DNA from: DAOTXN01 sp034435435
GTDB lineage: Bacteria; Chloroflexota; Anaerolineae; S140-20
Reading direction: 5' to 3'
DNA length: 64,000 bases
Assembly (NCBI GenBank): GCA_034435435.1
Contig: DAOTXN010000161.1
Span: 1-64,000 of the forward strand
The notes under the pieces were generated by a model, which was not told where the DNA came from, searched no databases, and saw only the letters and a list, made by a program, of their open reading frames with translations. This document shows positions 27,285-35,387 of this stretch, one piece after another. The number at the start of each line of letters is the position of its first letter. The stretch's first letter is position 1. Position numbers and translations under genes: made by a program.

Positions 27285-27830
27285 CTAGGCCAGCTCGGCG
27301 ACCGGAATATACTCGTGCTCTTCCAGGTACGTCAGGACGCGCTGGACGCTCTCTTCGACCGTTTCCAGATGCGTGGGGACGCGGATTTCGGGGTGTAGCG
27401 GCTCCTCGTAGGGATCGGAAATGCCGGTAAAGTTTGCGATCTCACCGGCGATGGCTTTCAAGTACATGCCTTTCACATCCCGCTTGATGGCCTCTTCCAA
27501 CGGCACCTCGACGAACACCTCGATAAAGTTGGTTGTCTCTTCGCGCACCGTCTGGCGCACGGCGCGATAGGGTGAAATGAACGAGCACAACACTGCTACG
27601 CCATTGCGCGAAAGCAGCTTGGCCACGAACGTGACCCGCTCGATGTTCTTGTCGCGGTCCTCTTTGCTAAAGCCCAGGTCACGGGTGAGGCCCTGACGTA
27701 CAATGTCGCCGTCGAGACGTTCTACCTTGAGGCCACGGCGCTTCAATTCTTGCTCAATGGGCTTGGCCAACGTGGTCTTGCCCGCACCGGACAGGCCGGT
27801 GAACCATAATACGAATCCGTTATGTTCCAT
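27285..27830 (-). CDS. cysC: Adenylylsulfate (APS) kinase
   Basis: Phosphorylates APS at the 3' position to give PAPS. The 181-residue protein has the P-loop GLSGAGKTT (12-20), the APS-binding RLDGDIVRQGLTRDLGFS and KEDRDKNIERV segments, and the family lid CSFISPYRAVR. Length matches standalone CysC. It is the last gene of a three-gene minus-strand set with a phosphodiesterase-superfamily gene and a fused sulfurylase/APS kinase, so the cluster carries two APS kinase domains. No PAPS reductase or sulfotransferase gene is in the window. Confidence 0.95.
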   Translation of the reverse strand: MEHNGFVLWFTGLSGAGKTTLAKPIEQELKRRGLKVERLDGDIVRQGLTRDLGFSKEDRDKNIERVTFVAKLLSRNGVAVLCSFISPYRAVRQTVREETTNFIEVFVEVPLEEAIKRDVKGMYLKAIAGEIANFTGISDPYEEPLHPEIRVPTHLETVEESVQRVLTYLEEHEYIPVAELA

Positions 27831-27850
27831 TATTGTAGTGATTCCTCCCG

Positions 27851-29281
27851 TTACGCTTTAATGATTTTGCCCTGCATATCCGCCGGTATCGGCACGTCCA
27901 TGATGTCCAGAATCGTCGGGGCGACGTCCATCAGTTGTGGGCCGTCCATGCGCCGGCCGCCATAGTTCTGGCTGGGGTCGTACAGGATGTACATGCCATT
28001 AGGAGCATGGTTCGCATCGTCAGGCCCGATGTCGTTTTCAAAAGTGTGCACACCGCCGTGTCCAAAGCTACCTACCGAGCGCCACTGCAAATTGCCGAAA
28101 TAGGTGATCAGGTCAGGGGCGACGCCGCGCACGTGGTGGTAAATTTCCTCCGGCTTGAAACTGATCGTACCGATGGGGCGACCATCGGGATCGGGGATAG
28201 CGGCCAGTCCGGCGGCCAGCTCTTCGCGCACCTTTGCATAGTCGGACTGTTTGATGGTGCCTTGCGGCTCGCGCCCCTCGACGTTCAAAAAGACGCGCGC
28301 ATAATAGCCGCCCTCACTCCAGGCCGTGGTCTTGCTCCAGTCCACTGCAACCTTGTCAAAGGGGGTAATGGCTCCCTCAGGCGGGGTCTCTTGTAGCGCC
28401 AGATAGCCATTGCGCCACAGCCATTCGTTTACACAGATGCCGCCATCCATCTTTTTCGCGCCGTGGTCCGACACCGTCAGCACGACCGTGTCATCGTCCA
28501 ACTGAACCAACAACTCGCCGATGAGCCGGTCCAGGTGAACCGTATAATCACGGATGGCGTTCTCGTAGGGATTGCCCGGCTCGTATTTGGGGTGGGTTTG
28601 GTCCATGTACTTCCAAAAGCCGTGGTGCATACGGTCCACGCCCATCTCGACGAACATAAAGAAATCCCACGGTTTTTCGCGTAGCAGATAATTGAGCACC
28701 TTGAAGCGCTTGTTGGTCATGTCGTAGATTTGCTTGAGTAAGAAGTCCTTGTCGTCGGTGCGGAACTGGGGCACGTCTACGTCGTAGGTCTGGCCGCCCA
28801 ACACCCGATTGACTTCGTCGCGCAACTCTGGCGGGTGCGTCCACTGGATTTGCGGATTGGTGGTGCTGGGAGTGAGAAAGCTGCTAATAAGGCAACCTTC
28901 AATGGGTTTGATAGGGTAAGTCTGGGGTACGCCCACCACCACCGACTTTTTGCCGGCCTCGCCCAAATAGTCCCACACCCGTTTCTCTTTAACCGCTGCG
29001 CCGGTGGCGATGGTCAGCTTGCTATAGGAATGATCGGCCCGGTTGCGAAAGCCGTAAAAGCCCAGCGTACCGGGGTCTTTGCTGGAAAGCATGCAGCTCC
29101 ATGCCGGCACGGTGATGCACGGGATGGTGCTCATCAGATCGCCGTACACGCCGTTTTCTAGCAGTCGTTTCAAGTTGGGTAACTGGTCACGCCAGAGATC
29201 GAAAATCAACTGCGGCGCGCCGCAGTCCAGCCCAATGACGAATACTTTACGGTCCTTCTTTTTTCGGAATCGGCCAAACAT
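27851..29281 (-). CDS. Alkaline-phosphatase-superfamily phosphodiesterase
   Basis: 476 residues of the type I phosphodiesterase/nucleotide pyrophosphatase fold. The N-terminal metal site is VIGLDCGAP, the nucleophile region is TIPCITVPAWSCM, and the C-terminal metal ligands include VSDHGA and GSFGHGGVHTFEND. The family hydrolyses phospho- or sulfo-esters of nucleotides and lipids. Its place between two PAPS-forming genes suggests a substrate linked to activated sulfate, for example a PAPS by-product or a sulfated molecule, but this is inference. It starts at ATG 29281, preceded by GAGAGGA. Confidence 0.88.
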   Translation of the reverse strand: MFGRFRKKKDRKVFVIGLDCGAPQLIFDLWRDQLPNLKRLLENGVYGDLMSTIPCITVPAWSCMLSSKDPGTLGFYGFRNRADHSYSKLTIATGAAVKEKRVWDYLGEAGKKSVVVGVPQTYPIKPIEGCLISSFLTPSTTNPQIQWTHPPELRDEVNRVLGGQTYDVDVPQFRTDDKDFLLKQIYDMTNKRFKVLNYLLREKPWDFFMFVEMGVDRMHHGFWKYMDQTHPKYEPGNPYENAIRDYTVHLDRLIGELLVQLDDDTVVLTVSDHGAKKMDGGICVNEWLWRNGYLALQETPPEGAITPFDKVAVDWSKTTAWSEGGYYARVFLNVEGREPQGTIKQSDYAKVREELAAGLAAIPDPDGRPIGTISFKPEEIYHHVRGVAPDLITYFGNLQWRSVGSFGHGGVHTFENDIGPDDANHAPNGMYILYDPSQNYGGRRMDGPQLMDVAPTILDIMDVPIPADMQGKIIKA

Positions 29282-29319
29282 GTTCCTCTCCTCTCAAGAC
29301 CTGACAGGTCTATCGTCTT

Positions 29320-31089
29320 TTAAGCAAATGCCGCTTCTTTTTCCGGCTTTTGCGTGCTTGACTCGGTCACGGGCCGAAGAAAGCCATGTTCGAGCAAATA
29401 GTCTACGATGCGCCGCGCGTTCTCCTCGGCAGTGCGGTTCACTGTGTCCAGCACGATTTCGGGGTGTTGGGGCGTTTCATAGGGGTCATCCACGCCCGTA
29501 AAGCCTTGCAGGTCGCCCCGGCGGGCGGCGGCGTACAACCACTTGACGTTACGCTGTTCGCACACCTCCGACGGCGTGTCTACAAACACTTCAACGTAGT
29601 TCTCTTGACCCACCATATTGCGCACGTCGTTGCGCGTGGCCCGATAGGGGCTGACGGCCGCACACACCACCGTGCCGCCGTGCCGCACGATTTCTGAGGC
29701 TACGTAACCGATGCGGCGCACATTGGTGTCGCGGTCTTCTTTGCTAAAGCTCAAACCCTTGGACAATTGCGTGCGGATCGCGTCGCCGTCGAGCAGCGTC
29801 ACCTGGCGGCCATACTCTGGCAACAGCGCCGTCAAGACCTGGGCCGTGGTCGATTTGCCCGATCCGCTCAGGCCGGTGAACCAGATACACACGCCTTGCT
29901 TGTGGCGCGGCGGGTAGCTGTCGGCCAGGATCTCGGCCACTTCGGGGCGGGTGAACCATTCGGGTAGTTTGTTGCCTTTGTGTAAATAATCTTCACGCAC
30001 TTGTGTGCCCGAAATGTCGGCGATGCGCGTGTCGGGTCCAACGTGCGAAATCTCTTCGTAGCGTTCTTCGTCGGGCAGATAGACCAGGGCGCGGAAAGGC
30101 ACCATGCCCACTCCCAGCTCTGCGCTGTATTGTTGGACCATTTCCTGCGCATCATAGGGGCCGTAAAAGGGTTTGCCGGTCGAATCTTTGCCGGGGCCGG
30201 CGTGGTCGCGCCCAACGATGAGGTAGTTTGCGCCATAGTTGCGCCGTATTAGCGCATGCCACAGAGCCTCGCGCGGCCCGGCCAGGCGCATAGCCAGCGG
30301 CAGCAGCGAGAGCAAGATGCGGTCTGGATTATAGTAACGCGTTGCCAACGCTTTGTAGGTGCGCACGCGGGTATAGTGGTCCACGTCGCCGGGCTTGGTC
30401 ATGCCGACCACCGGATGCAGCAATAGCGTGCCGCCTACTTCGTCCGCGGCCCGTTTGGTCAGCTCTTCGTGCACCCGATGCAAGGGGTTGCGCGTCTGAA
30501 AGGCCACCACGTTGGGATAGCCATACGCCTCCAGGCGGGCGCGGGTCTGGGCGGGGGTCAGCCGCAGTTCTTGAAAGTCATAGTGCTTGGGGAGGTGAAT
30601 CATGCGGATGCGGCCGGAAACGTTGAGCTTGCCCCAGCGATGCATCTCGGAGACCAGGGGATGGCGCAGGTCGAGCGAGCCAAAGGCCTTCTGCGATACC
30701 TCGTCGCGGTCCCATTCGTAAATCTCTTCGACCGTCATTACCGCCAGCAGCTCGTTGCGGGTGTCGCGTAGGGCTATTTCTTGACCGTAACGAACAGCCG
30801 GGTCGGGGTCTACCGGCAGTGTGACAGGGATGGGAAAAATGTGCCCGCTGGTCAGGCGCATCTCATCCAGCACGCGCTGGTGATCCTCTTGGCCCATAAA
30901 GCGGTCTAGAGGCGAAAAAGCGCCCGTTGCCAGCATCTCCAGGTCACACACCGAGCGTTCCGACAAGCGCATGGCCGGCAGCCGGCTGGCGTAGGCCTCC
31001 AACTCTTCGATTTCTTCGGGCGGCGCCATTAGGTCCACCAGCTTGCCGCCATAAGGGGAGATAAGCACCGAGTTTTCTGTCTTTCTCAT
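29320..31089 (-). CDS. sat-cysC: Bifunctional sulfate adenylyltransferase / APS kinase
   Basis: 589 residues. The N-terminal ATP sulfurylase part (about 1-390) has FQTRNPLHRVHEELTKR, HPVVGMTKPGD and VGRDHAGPG motifs. The C-terminal APS kinase part (about 405-575) has P-loop GLSGSGKST and LDGDAIRTQLSKGLSFS. Together they convert sulfate to PAPS in one polypeptide, as in some thermophiles and in fungi. ATG 31089 (MRKTENSVLISPYGGKLVDL) follows CAGGAGAC; in-frame residues upstream are not conserved. A strong promoter lies at 31254-31282. It probably supplies PAPS for sulfation or assimilation. Confidence 0.95.
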   Translation of the reverse strand: MRKTENSVLISPYGGKLVDLMAPPEEIEELEAYASRLPAMRLSERSVCDLEMLATGAFSPLDRFMGQEDHQRVLDEMRLTSGHIFPIPVTLPVDPDPAVRYGQEIALRDTRNELLAVMTVEEIYEWDRDEVSQKAFGSLDLRHPLVSEMHRWGKLNVSGRIRMIHLPKHYDFQELRLTPAQTRARLEAYGYPNVVAFQTRNPLHRVHEELTKRAADEVGGTLLLHPVVGMTKPGDVDHYTRVRTYKALATRYYNPDRILLSLLPLAMRLAGPREALWHALIRRNYGANYLIVGRDHAGPGKDSTGKPFYGPYDAQEMVQQYSAELGVGMVPFRALVYLPDEERYEEISHVGPDTRIADISGTQVREDYLHKGNKLPEWFTRPEVAEILADSYPPRHKQGVCIWFTGLSGSGKSTTAQVLTALLPEYGRQVTLLDGDAIRTQLSKGLSFSKEDRDTNVRRIGYVASEIVRHGGTVVCAAVSPYRATRNDVRNMVGQENYVEVFVDTPSEVCEQRNVKWLYAAARRGDLQGFTGVDDPYETPQHPEIVLDTVNRTAEENARRIVDYLLEHGFLRPVTESSTQKPEKEAAFA

Positions 31090-31253
31090 AGTAGTCTCCT
31101 GATTACTTGCACCATCAAGACACCCAGTTCCGAAAAAACTGGATGATGTCAGCCACGCTTCAAGTACACTTGGCGTCTTTATGGTAAAGCGAATGTAAAC
31201 ACACAATAAAAACATGCATCGCGCGCGCAACACCACCGATGCATGCATGGAGC

Positions 31254-31282
31254 ATTGTAACAGACCCGAAAGGGGATGTCAA
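31254..31282 (-). promoter_or_regulatory. Promoter of the sat-cysC gene
   Basis: TTGACA (31282-31277) and TACAAT (31259-31254) are 17 bp apart on the minus strand. They give a leader of about 160 nt that contains a hairpin with arms CATGCATCG/CGATGCATG (about 31214-31250) and a second small hairpin near 31129 (CCAGTT/AACTGG). Confidence 0.7.
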
Positions 31283-31338
31283 CATCATCTTTACTTAAAG
31301 TCGTTAGGATTTTGTTATAAATGAGTAAGAAGGTCGCA

Positions 31339-32232
31339 TTAAGATGAGTGATGCTTGCGCCAGTAGCGCGCCAACCCATCCACCGACATAAACAGCGGAT
31401 TGGCCAGCTCGTGGCGTTGCCAGTCTGGCTCGGTTGCGCCGTGGGCTTGGGCGCGCTGGCGGTTCCAGGCCGAATACTCGGCCACCAGGTCGTCGCGCTC
31501 ACGGCCATTCTGGATTCTCTGGCTCACAAACTCGGTCGCCTGGTCCAACAGCTCGAGCATATTTTGCAGATGCTCGCGTGCGTCGCGCACCGGTCCGAAA
31601 TGTGTGGGATAAAGCGCGGCAAAATTCTCGCTCGACAGACGCTGCAGGGTCTTGCGCCACGCCTCGCGGTCGAATTCGGGCGGCGGCGCGGGGATGGACA
31701 CAAAGTCGCTGCCCGGCAAGCGCACGCCGGCCGCGTCGCCGGTAAAAGCCACGTCGCCCAAGCGATAGACGTGATGGTGCCAGGCGTGGCCGGGTGTGTC
31801 GAGAGCGGTAAAAGTCAGTCCGTTGACCTGCACGGCCTCGCCATCCCGCACGGCGCGCACACGCTCGGCCGGCGCCGGGAGGGTGTGGCCCCACAACACG
31901 TCCAGCGCATCGCCATAGATGCGCCCGGCGCTGGTCAACAAGCGCGACGGGTCCACCAGGTGCGGCGCGCCGATGGGGTGGACGTACACCGTCGCGCCTT
32001 GTTGCGCCCACCAACCGGCCGCCCCGGCGTGGTCCAGGTGGATGTGTGTGACCAGCACGTGGCGCACGTCGGCGGGGGCGTAGCCGTGTTCGGCCAGCCG
32101 GGAGAGCAAGGTGTCCAGCGTTGACATTGGGCCGGTTTCCACCAGCACCGGCCCGCCGCCGCCGACCACCAGGTATGCAGCGATGGTGGCGTGGCGGCCC
32201 GAAAAGTTGAGGTCGAGGGTGTGAATCTGCAT
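31339..32232 (-). CDS. MBL-fold metallo-hydrolase
   Basis: 297 residues with the metallo-beta-lactamase signature THIHLDHAGAAG, DTPGHAWHHHVY and FTGDAAG. The C-terminal half resembles a helical cap. The fold covers hydrolysis of thioesters such as glyoxalase II substrates, lactones and others; no substrate is apparent. ATG 32232 (MQIHTLDLNFSGRHAT) is chosen for its AGGAGAG Shine-Dalgarno. It diverges from the heme operon, and the two share a 221-bp intergenic region. Confidence 0.88.
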   Translation of the reverse strand: MQIHTLDLNFSGRHATIAAYLVVGGGGPVLVETGPMSTLDTLLSRLAEHGYAPADVRHVLVTHIHLDHAGAAGWWAQQGATVYVHPIGAPHLVDPSRLLTSAGRIYGDALDVLWGHTLPAPAERVRAVRDGEAVQVNGLTFTALDTPGHAWHHHVYRLGDVAFTGDAAGVRLPGSDFVSIPAPPPEFDREAWRKTLQRLSSENFAALYPTHFGPVRDAREHLQNMLELLDQATEFVSQRIQNGRERDDLVAEYSAWNRQRAQAHGATEPDWQRHELANPLFMSVDGLARYWRKHHSS

Positions 32233-32376
32233 CGGGTGACTCTCCTGTAGGCGCAATGGTCGTCGAGATAATCATACCACATGCCTGGCGTTACGTCACG
32301 CAGCCTACCGGCTTTGGGAACCGGCGCGCTTGGATGAGAAGACGATGAGAGTTTGTGATTTATGGCGCTTGACACG

Positions 32377-32404
32377 TTGACAGGACGCTCGCCTGTGCTA
32401 TACT
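32377..32404 (+). promoter_or_regulatory. Promoter of the heme-gene operon, with direct repeats downstream
   Basis: TTGACA (32377-32382) and TATACT (32399-32404) are separated by 16 bp. Two tandem TACATAGAAA copies (32421-32440) follow between the likely start site and the gene, and could be an operator for the product of the first gene. Confidence 0.65.
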
Positions 32405-32453
32405 CAGATTCGGTTAGTTGTACATAGAAATACATAGAAAAAGGCTGATAACA

Positions 32454-33107
32454 ATGACCGATTCGGCGCGCAACACATTGGGACCCTGGCTGGAATTGAG
32501 CGCAGCCGCTGACTACCTGGGCGTGCACTTTAGCACCTTGCGGCGCTGGGCCGACGAGGGCCAATTGCCTTATATCCGCACCCCCGGCGGGCGGCGGCGC
32601 TTTCAAAAAAGTGACCTGGACGCTTTTTTGTCCAGTCTGCACCACGGACCCGAACCCTTTTCCACCGCGCTACAAAAACTGGAACACCCCATCGCGCTGA
32701 GCCGGGCCGGACACGCCGGCGTGCGCGACGAGCCGTGGTATAGCCGTCTGGACGAGCGACAGCGCACGCTGATGCGCGCCGAAGGCCAGCAGATGATGGC
32801 CGTGCTGATGCAATATGCCACGCGCAGCAGCGGCGGCGAGGCCTTTCTCGAACAAGGTCAACGTCTGGCCGCGGAGTACGGGCGCATGTTCCACACCGTG
32901 GGCTTGTCGCTGGTCGAAACCGTGCGCGCCTTTGCGCTGGTGCGCCGCTCGATTTCCGACTCGGTGTACGAGGCCGGGGCGCTGGCCGGCCCGCCCGACG
33001 CAGAGACCTGGCGCGTGTACGACCGCACCAATCATTTTCTGGACACCATGCTGGTGACCATCGTCGAGGTCTTTGACCAGGCGCGCAGCCAGAATACGCT
33101 GGAATAG
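32454..33107 (+). CDS. HTH (MerR/excisionase-type) regulator with sensor domain
   Basis: 217 residues. An N-terminal winged helix-turn-helix (SAAADYLGVHFSTLRRWADEGQLP, then TPGGRRRFQKSDLDAFL) is followed by a helical C-terminal domain (about 90-215) that resembles a globin-like or RsbR-type sensor fold, though I cannot assign it firmly. ATG 32454 is the start that fits the HTH. It lies 43 bp upstream of the radical SAM gene and heads a four-gene operon, so it is a natural candidate for heme- or porphyrin-dependent control of these genes. Confidence 0.8.
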   Translation: MTDSARNTLGPWLELSAAADYLGVHFSTLRRWADEGQLPYIRTPGGRRRFQKSDLDAFLSSLHHGPEPFSTALQKLEHPIALSRAGHAGVRDEPWYSRLDERQRTLMRAEGQQMMAVLMQYATRSSGGEAFLEQGQRLAAEYGRMFHTVGLSLVETVRAFALVRRSISDSVYEAGALAGPPDAETWRVYDRTNHFLDTMLVTIVEVFDQARSQNTLE

Positions 33108-33150
33108 CGCCTGCATTCCTCTAAAAGCGAACCCGCAGGAGCGAGGCTCA

Positions 33151-34299
33151 ATGAACTTACCCTCCTACCCCCCACCCCGGCTGATTTTTTGGGAGACCAC
33201 CGCCGGGTGCAACCTGGCCTGCATCCACTGCCGGCGCGTGACCGTGGCCGACCAGTTGTTGCCCCAGGATTTGAGCACCGCCGAAGCCTTTGACTTGATT
33301 GACCAAATCGCCGCCTTTGCGCGGCCTATTTTTGTGCTTTCGGGCGGCGAGCCGCTCTTTCGCCCCGACATTTTCGACATCGCCCGCCGCGCCGCCGAGG
33401 CGGGTCTCATCGTCGCGCTGGCGACCAACGCCACGCTGATTGACGCCGGCGTGGCCCGGCGCATTCGACAGGCCGGAGTGCAGCGGGTCAGCGTGAGTCT
33501 GGACGGGGCCGACGCGCCCACCCACGACATTTTTCGCGGCGCGGGGGCGTTCGAGCGGGCGCTGGCGGGTATGGCCCATCTGCGCCAGGCGGGCGTGCCG
33601 GTCCAAATCAACACCACCGTGGCCCGCCACAACCTGCACCAGATGCCTGAAACACTCGCCCTGGCGCAAGAATTGGACGCCGTGGCGTTGCACCTCTTTT
33701 TGCTTGTTCCCGTCGGCTGCGGCGTCGAAATCGCCGCCGACCAGCAAATCACGCCGGACGAATACGAGCAGGTGCTCAACTGGATGTACGACGCCGAGAT
33801 GCAGGGCGGCGTCGAGCTGAAAGCGACCTGCGCCCCTCACTATTTCCGCATCGCCCGCCAGCGCCAGGTCGAGGAGCGCCGCCAGGGGGTGTTTCGTGAG
33901 CGCCCCGCCAGCCATCATCGCCAGGCCCACATGGTAGGGCAAGTTGCCAACTTGCCCCACAACGGGCCGCAAGCCATGCACACGATGACCAAAGGCTGCC
34001 TGGCCGGCACGGGCGTGTGTTTCGTCAGCCATCGCGGCGAGGTTTTCCCCTGCGGTTACTTGCCGTTGCAGGCCGGAAACGTCCGCCAACAGCCCTTCCG
34101 CGAAATATGGGAAGGGTCAGCTCTATTCGCCGAGCTGCGCGACCCCGACCTGCTCACCGGCAAGTGCGGGCTGTGCGAGTTCAAGCGGGTGTGCGGCGGC
34201 TGTCGCGCCCGCGCCTACGGCATGACGCTGGAATATCTGGGTGAGGAGCCGTTTTGCACCTATCAGCCGGAAATCGTCAAGGCGACCAAGGACGAATGA
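33151..34299 (+). CDS. AhbD-like radical SAM/SPASM protein
   Basis: 382 residues. The radical SAM motif C20-x3-C24-x2-C27 (TTAGCNLACIHCRRV) follows the N-terminus PPRLIFWE. The C-terminal SPASM-type cysteines include KCGLCEFKRVCGGCRARAYG. Similarity and context point to AhbD, the heme synthase that decarboxylates iron-coproporphyrin III. An insert of about nine residues (262-270, VGQVANLPH) is encoded by a genome-wide palindrome, and the C-terminal KATKDE is also repeat-derived. ATG 33151 follows GCAGGAGCGAGG. It is coupled to the next gene by an ATGA overlap. Other radical SAM maturases remain possible. Confidence 0.85.
   Translation: MNLPSYPPPRLIFWETTAGCNLACIHCRRVTVADQLLPQDLSTAEAFDLIDQIAAFARPIFVLSGGEPLFRPDIFDIARRAAEAGLIVALATNATLIDAGVARRIRQAGVQRVSVSLDGADAPTHDIFRGAGAFERALAGMAHLRQAGVPVQINTTVARHNLHQMPETLALAQELDAVALHLFLLVPVGCGVEIAADQQITPDEYEQVLNWMYDAEMQGGVELKATCAPHYFRIARQRQVEERRQGVFRERPASHHRQAHMVGQVANLPHNGPQAMHTMTKGCLAGTGVCFVSHRGEVFPCGYLPLQAGNVRQQPFREIWEGSALFAELRDPDLLTGKCGLCEFKRVCGGCRARAYGMTLEYLGEEPFCTYQPEIVKATKDE
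33934..33960. repeat. Palindromic repeat inserted in the radical SAM gene
   Basis: GTAGGGCAAGTTGCCAACTT plus CCCCAC forms a near-perfect palindrome and is the same family as 9616-9666. It is read in frame as VGQVANLPH, between residues that are normally contiguous in AhbD proteins. Confidence 0.65.
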
Positions 34300-34347
34300 C
34301 AAAGGACGAATCCCCAATCCAAAATCCAAAATTCAAAATCCAAAATC
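34286..34347. repeat. GACGAAT plus AATCCAAAATCC repeats across a gene junction
   Basis: Tandem AAGGACGAAT units and then (A)ATCCAAAATC units span the end of the radical SAM gene and the start of the ChdC gene. They supply the KATKDE tail of one and the MTKDESPIQNPKFKIQN head of the other. They share units with 12571-12655 and 53460-53524. Confidence 0.6.
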
Positions 34348-35387
34348 GCCAGTACGTGCGTTTTGCTTTTTACAAGCTAGACCCGCTGTGGCGGCGGCTG
34401 TCGCCGGAAAAGCAGGTCGCTCACAAGCGCGAGCTGCGGGCGACGATTGAGGGCTTTAATCGCCGCATGCTGCTGCGACCCTACAGCTTGATGGGCACAC
34501 GGGCCGACGCCGAGCTGCTTTTGTGGCAGGTGGCCGAGCGCCTGGAACCCTTTCAAGAGCTGGCGACGGCCATGGCCTGCACGGCCATAGGGGGCTATTT
34601 GAATCTGGCCCATTCATTCTTGTCCCAAACCAAACGCTCGCTGTACGAGATGCGCGACGCGCCCGGCCAGGACGGCGAGCGGCTGATTATCCAGCCCACC
34701 GAGGCCAAATATTTGTTCGTCTATCCCTTTATCAAAACGCGACCCTGGTATCGGCTCACATTGCCCACGCGCCAGGGTATGATGGACGAGCACATCCAGG
34801 TCGGGCGCAAGTACCCGGCGGTCAAGCTCAATACGACCTATTCCTTTGGACTGGATGACCAAGAGTTCGTCGTGGCTTTCGAGACCGACGAGCCAAGCGA
34901 CTTTTTAGACCTGGTGCAAGAGCTGCGCGAGACCGAGGCCAGCCTGTATACCCTGCGCGACACGCCCCTGTTCACTTGCATCCAGATGTCGCTGGCCGAG
35001 GCGCTGGACGCGCTGGGCGGGCCCAAAATCGCCGAGCCACGTCTGGCCGACGAACCGGCGCCAGAGACGTGGATTGAGGCGGGGCCGCTGGCCGACCTGT
35101 CGCCAGGACAAAGCCGAACCGTCTATCTGGCGGGTCAACAGGTGGCGCTGTTCAACGTGGACGGGACGCTGTACGCGCTGAGCAATCGCTGCTCGCACGC
35201 GCGCGGCCCGTTGAGCCAGGGGGTCGTCGAATGTGACGGCGAGACCCGCGTCGTTACCTGTCCGTGGCATTATGCCAGATTCGACCTCGCCAGCGGGCAA
35301 GTCGTGGACGGCGTCGCCAGCGCGCCCGTGCCGGTCTATGCCGTGGAGGTGCGCGACGGGGTTATTTTCGTGGGGAGAAAAGGATGA
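34296..35387 (+). CDS. Coproheme decarboxylase (ChdC/HemQ) fused to a Rieske domain
   Basis: 363 residues. Residues about 20-235 are a chlorite-dismutase-family domain with the catalytic Tyr143 (FVYPF) and the heme-ligand His166 (MDEHIQVGRKY) of coproheme decarboxylases, which turn coproheme III into heme b with peroxide. Residues about 255-360 are a Rieske [2Fe-2S] domain with C299/H301 (NRCSHARGPL) and C322/H325 (TCPWHYARF). The first 18 residues come from a repeat. The start overlaps the radical SAM stop (ATGA 34296-34299) and the end overlaps the oxidase start, so all three are translationally coupled. The Rieske part may pass electrons or sense redox state; that is inference. Confidence 0.88.
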   Translation: MTKDESPIQNPKFKIQNRQYVRFAFYKLDPLWRRLSPEKQVAHKRELRATIEGFNRRMLLRPYSLMGTRADAELLLWQVAERLEPFQELATAMACTAIGGYLNLAHSFLSQTKRSLYEMRDAPGQDGERLIIQPTEAKYLFVYPFIKTRPWYRLTLPTRQGMMDEHIQVGRKYPAVKLNTTYSFGLDDQEFVVAFETDEPSDFLDLVQELRETEASLYTLRDTPLFTCIQMSLAEALDALGGPKIAEPRLADEPAPETWIEAGPLADLSPGQSRTVYLAGQQVALFNVDGTLYALSNRCSHARGPLSQGVVECDGETRVVTCPWHYARFDLASGQVVDGVASAPVPVYAVEVRDGVIFVGRKG

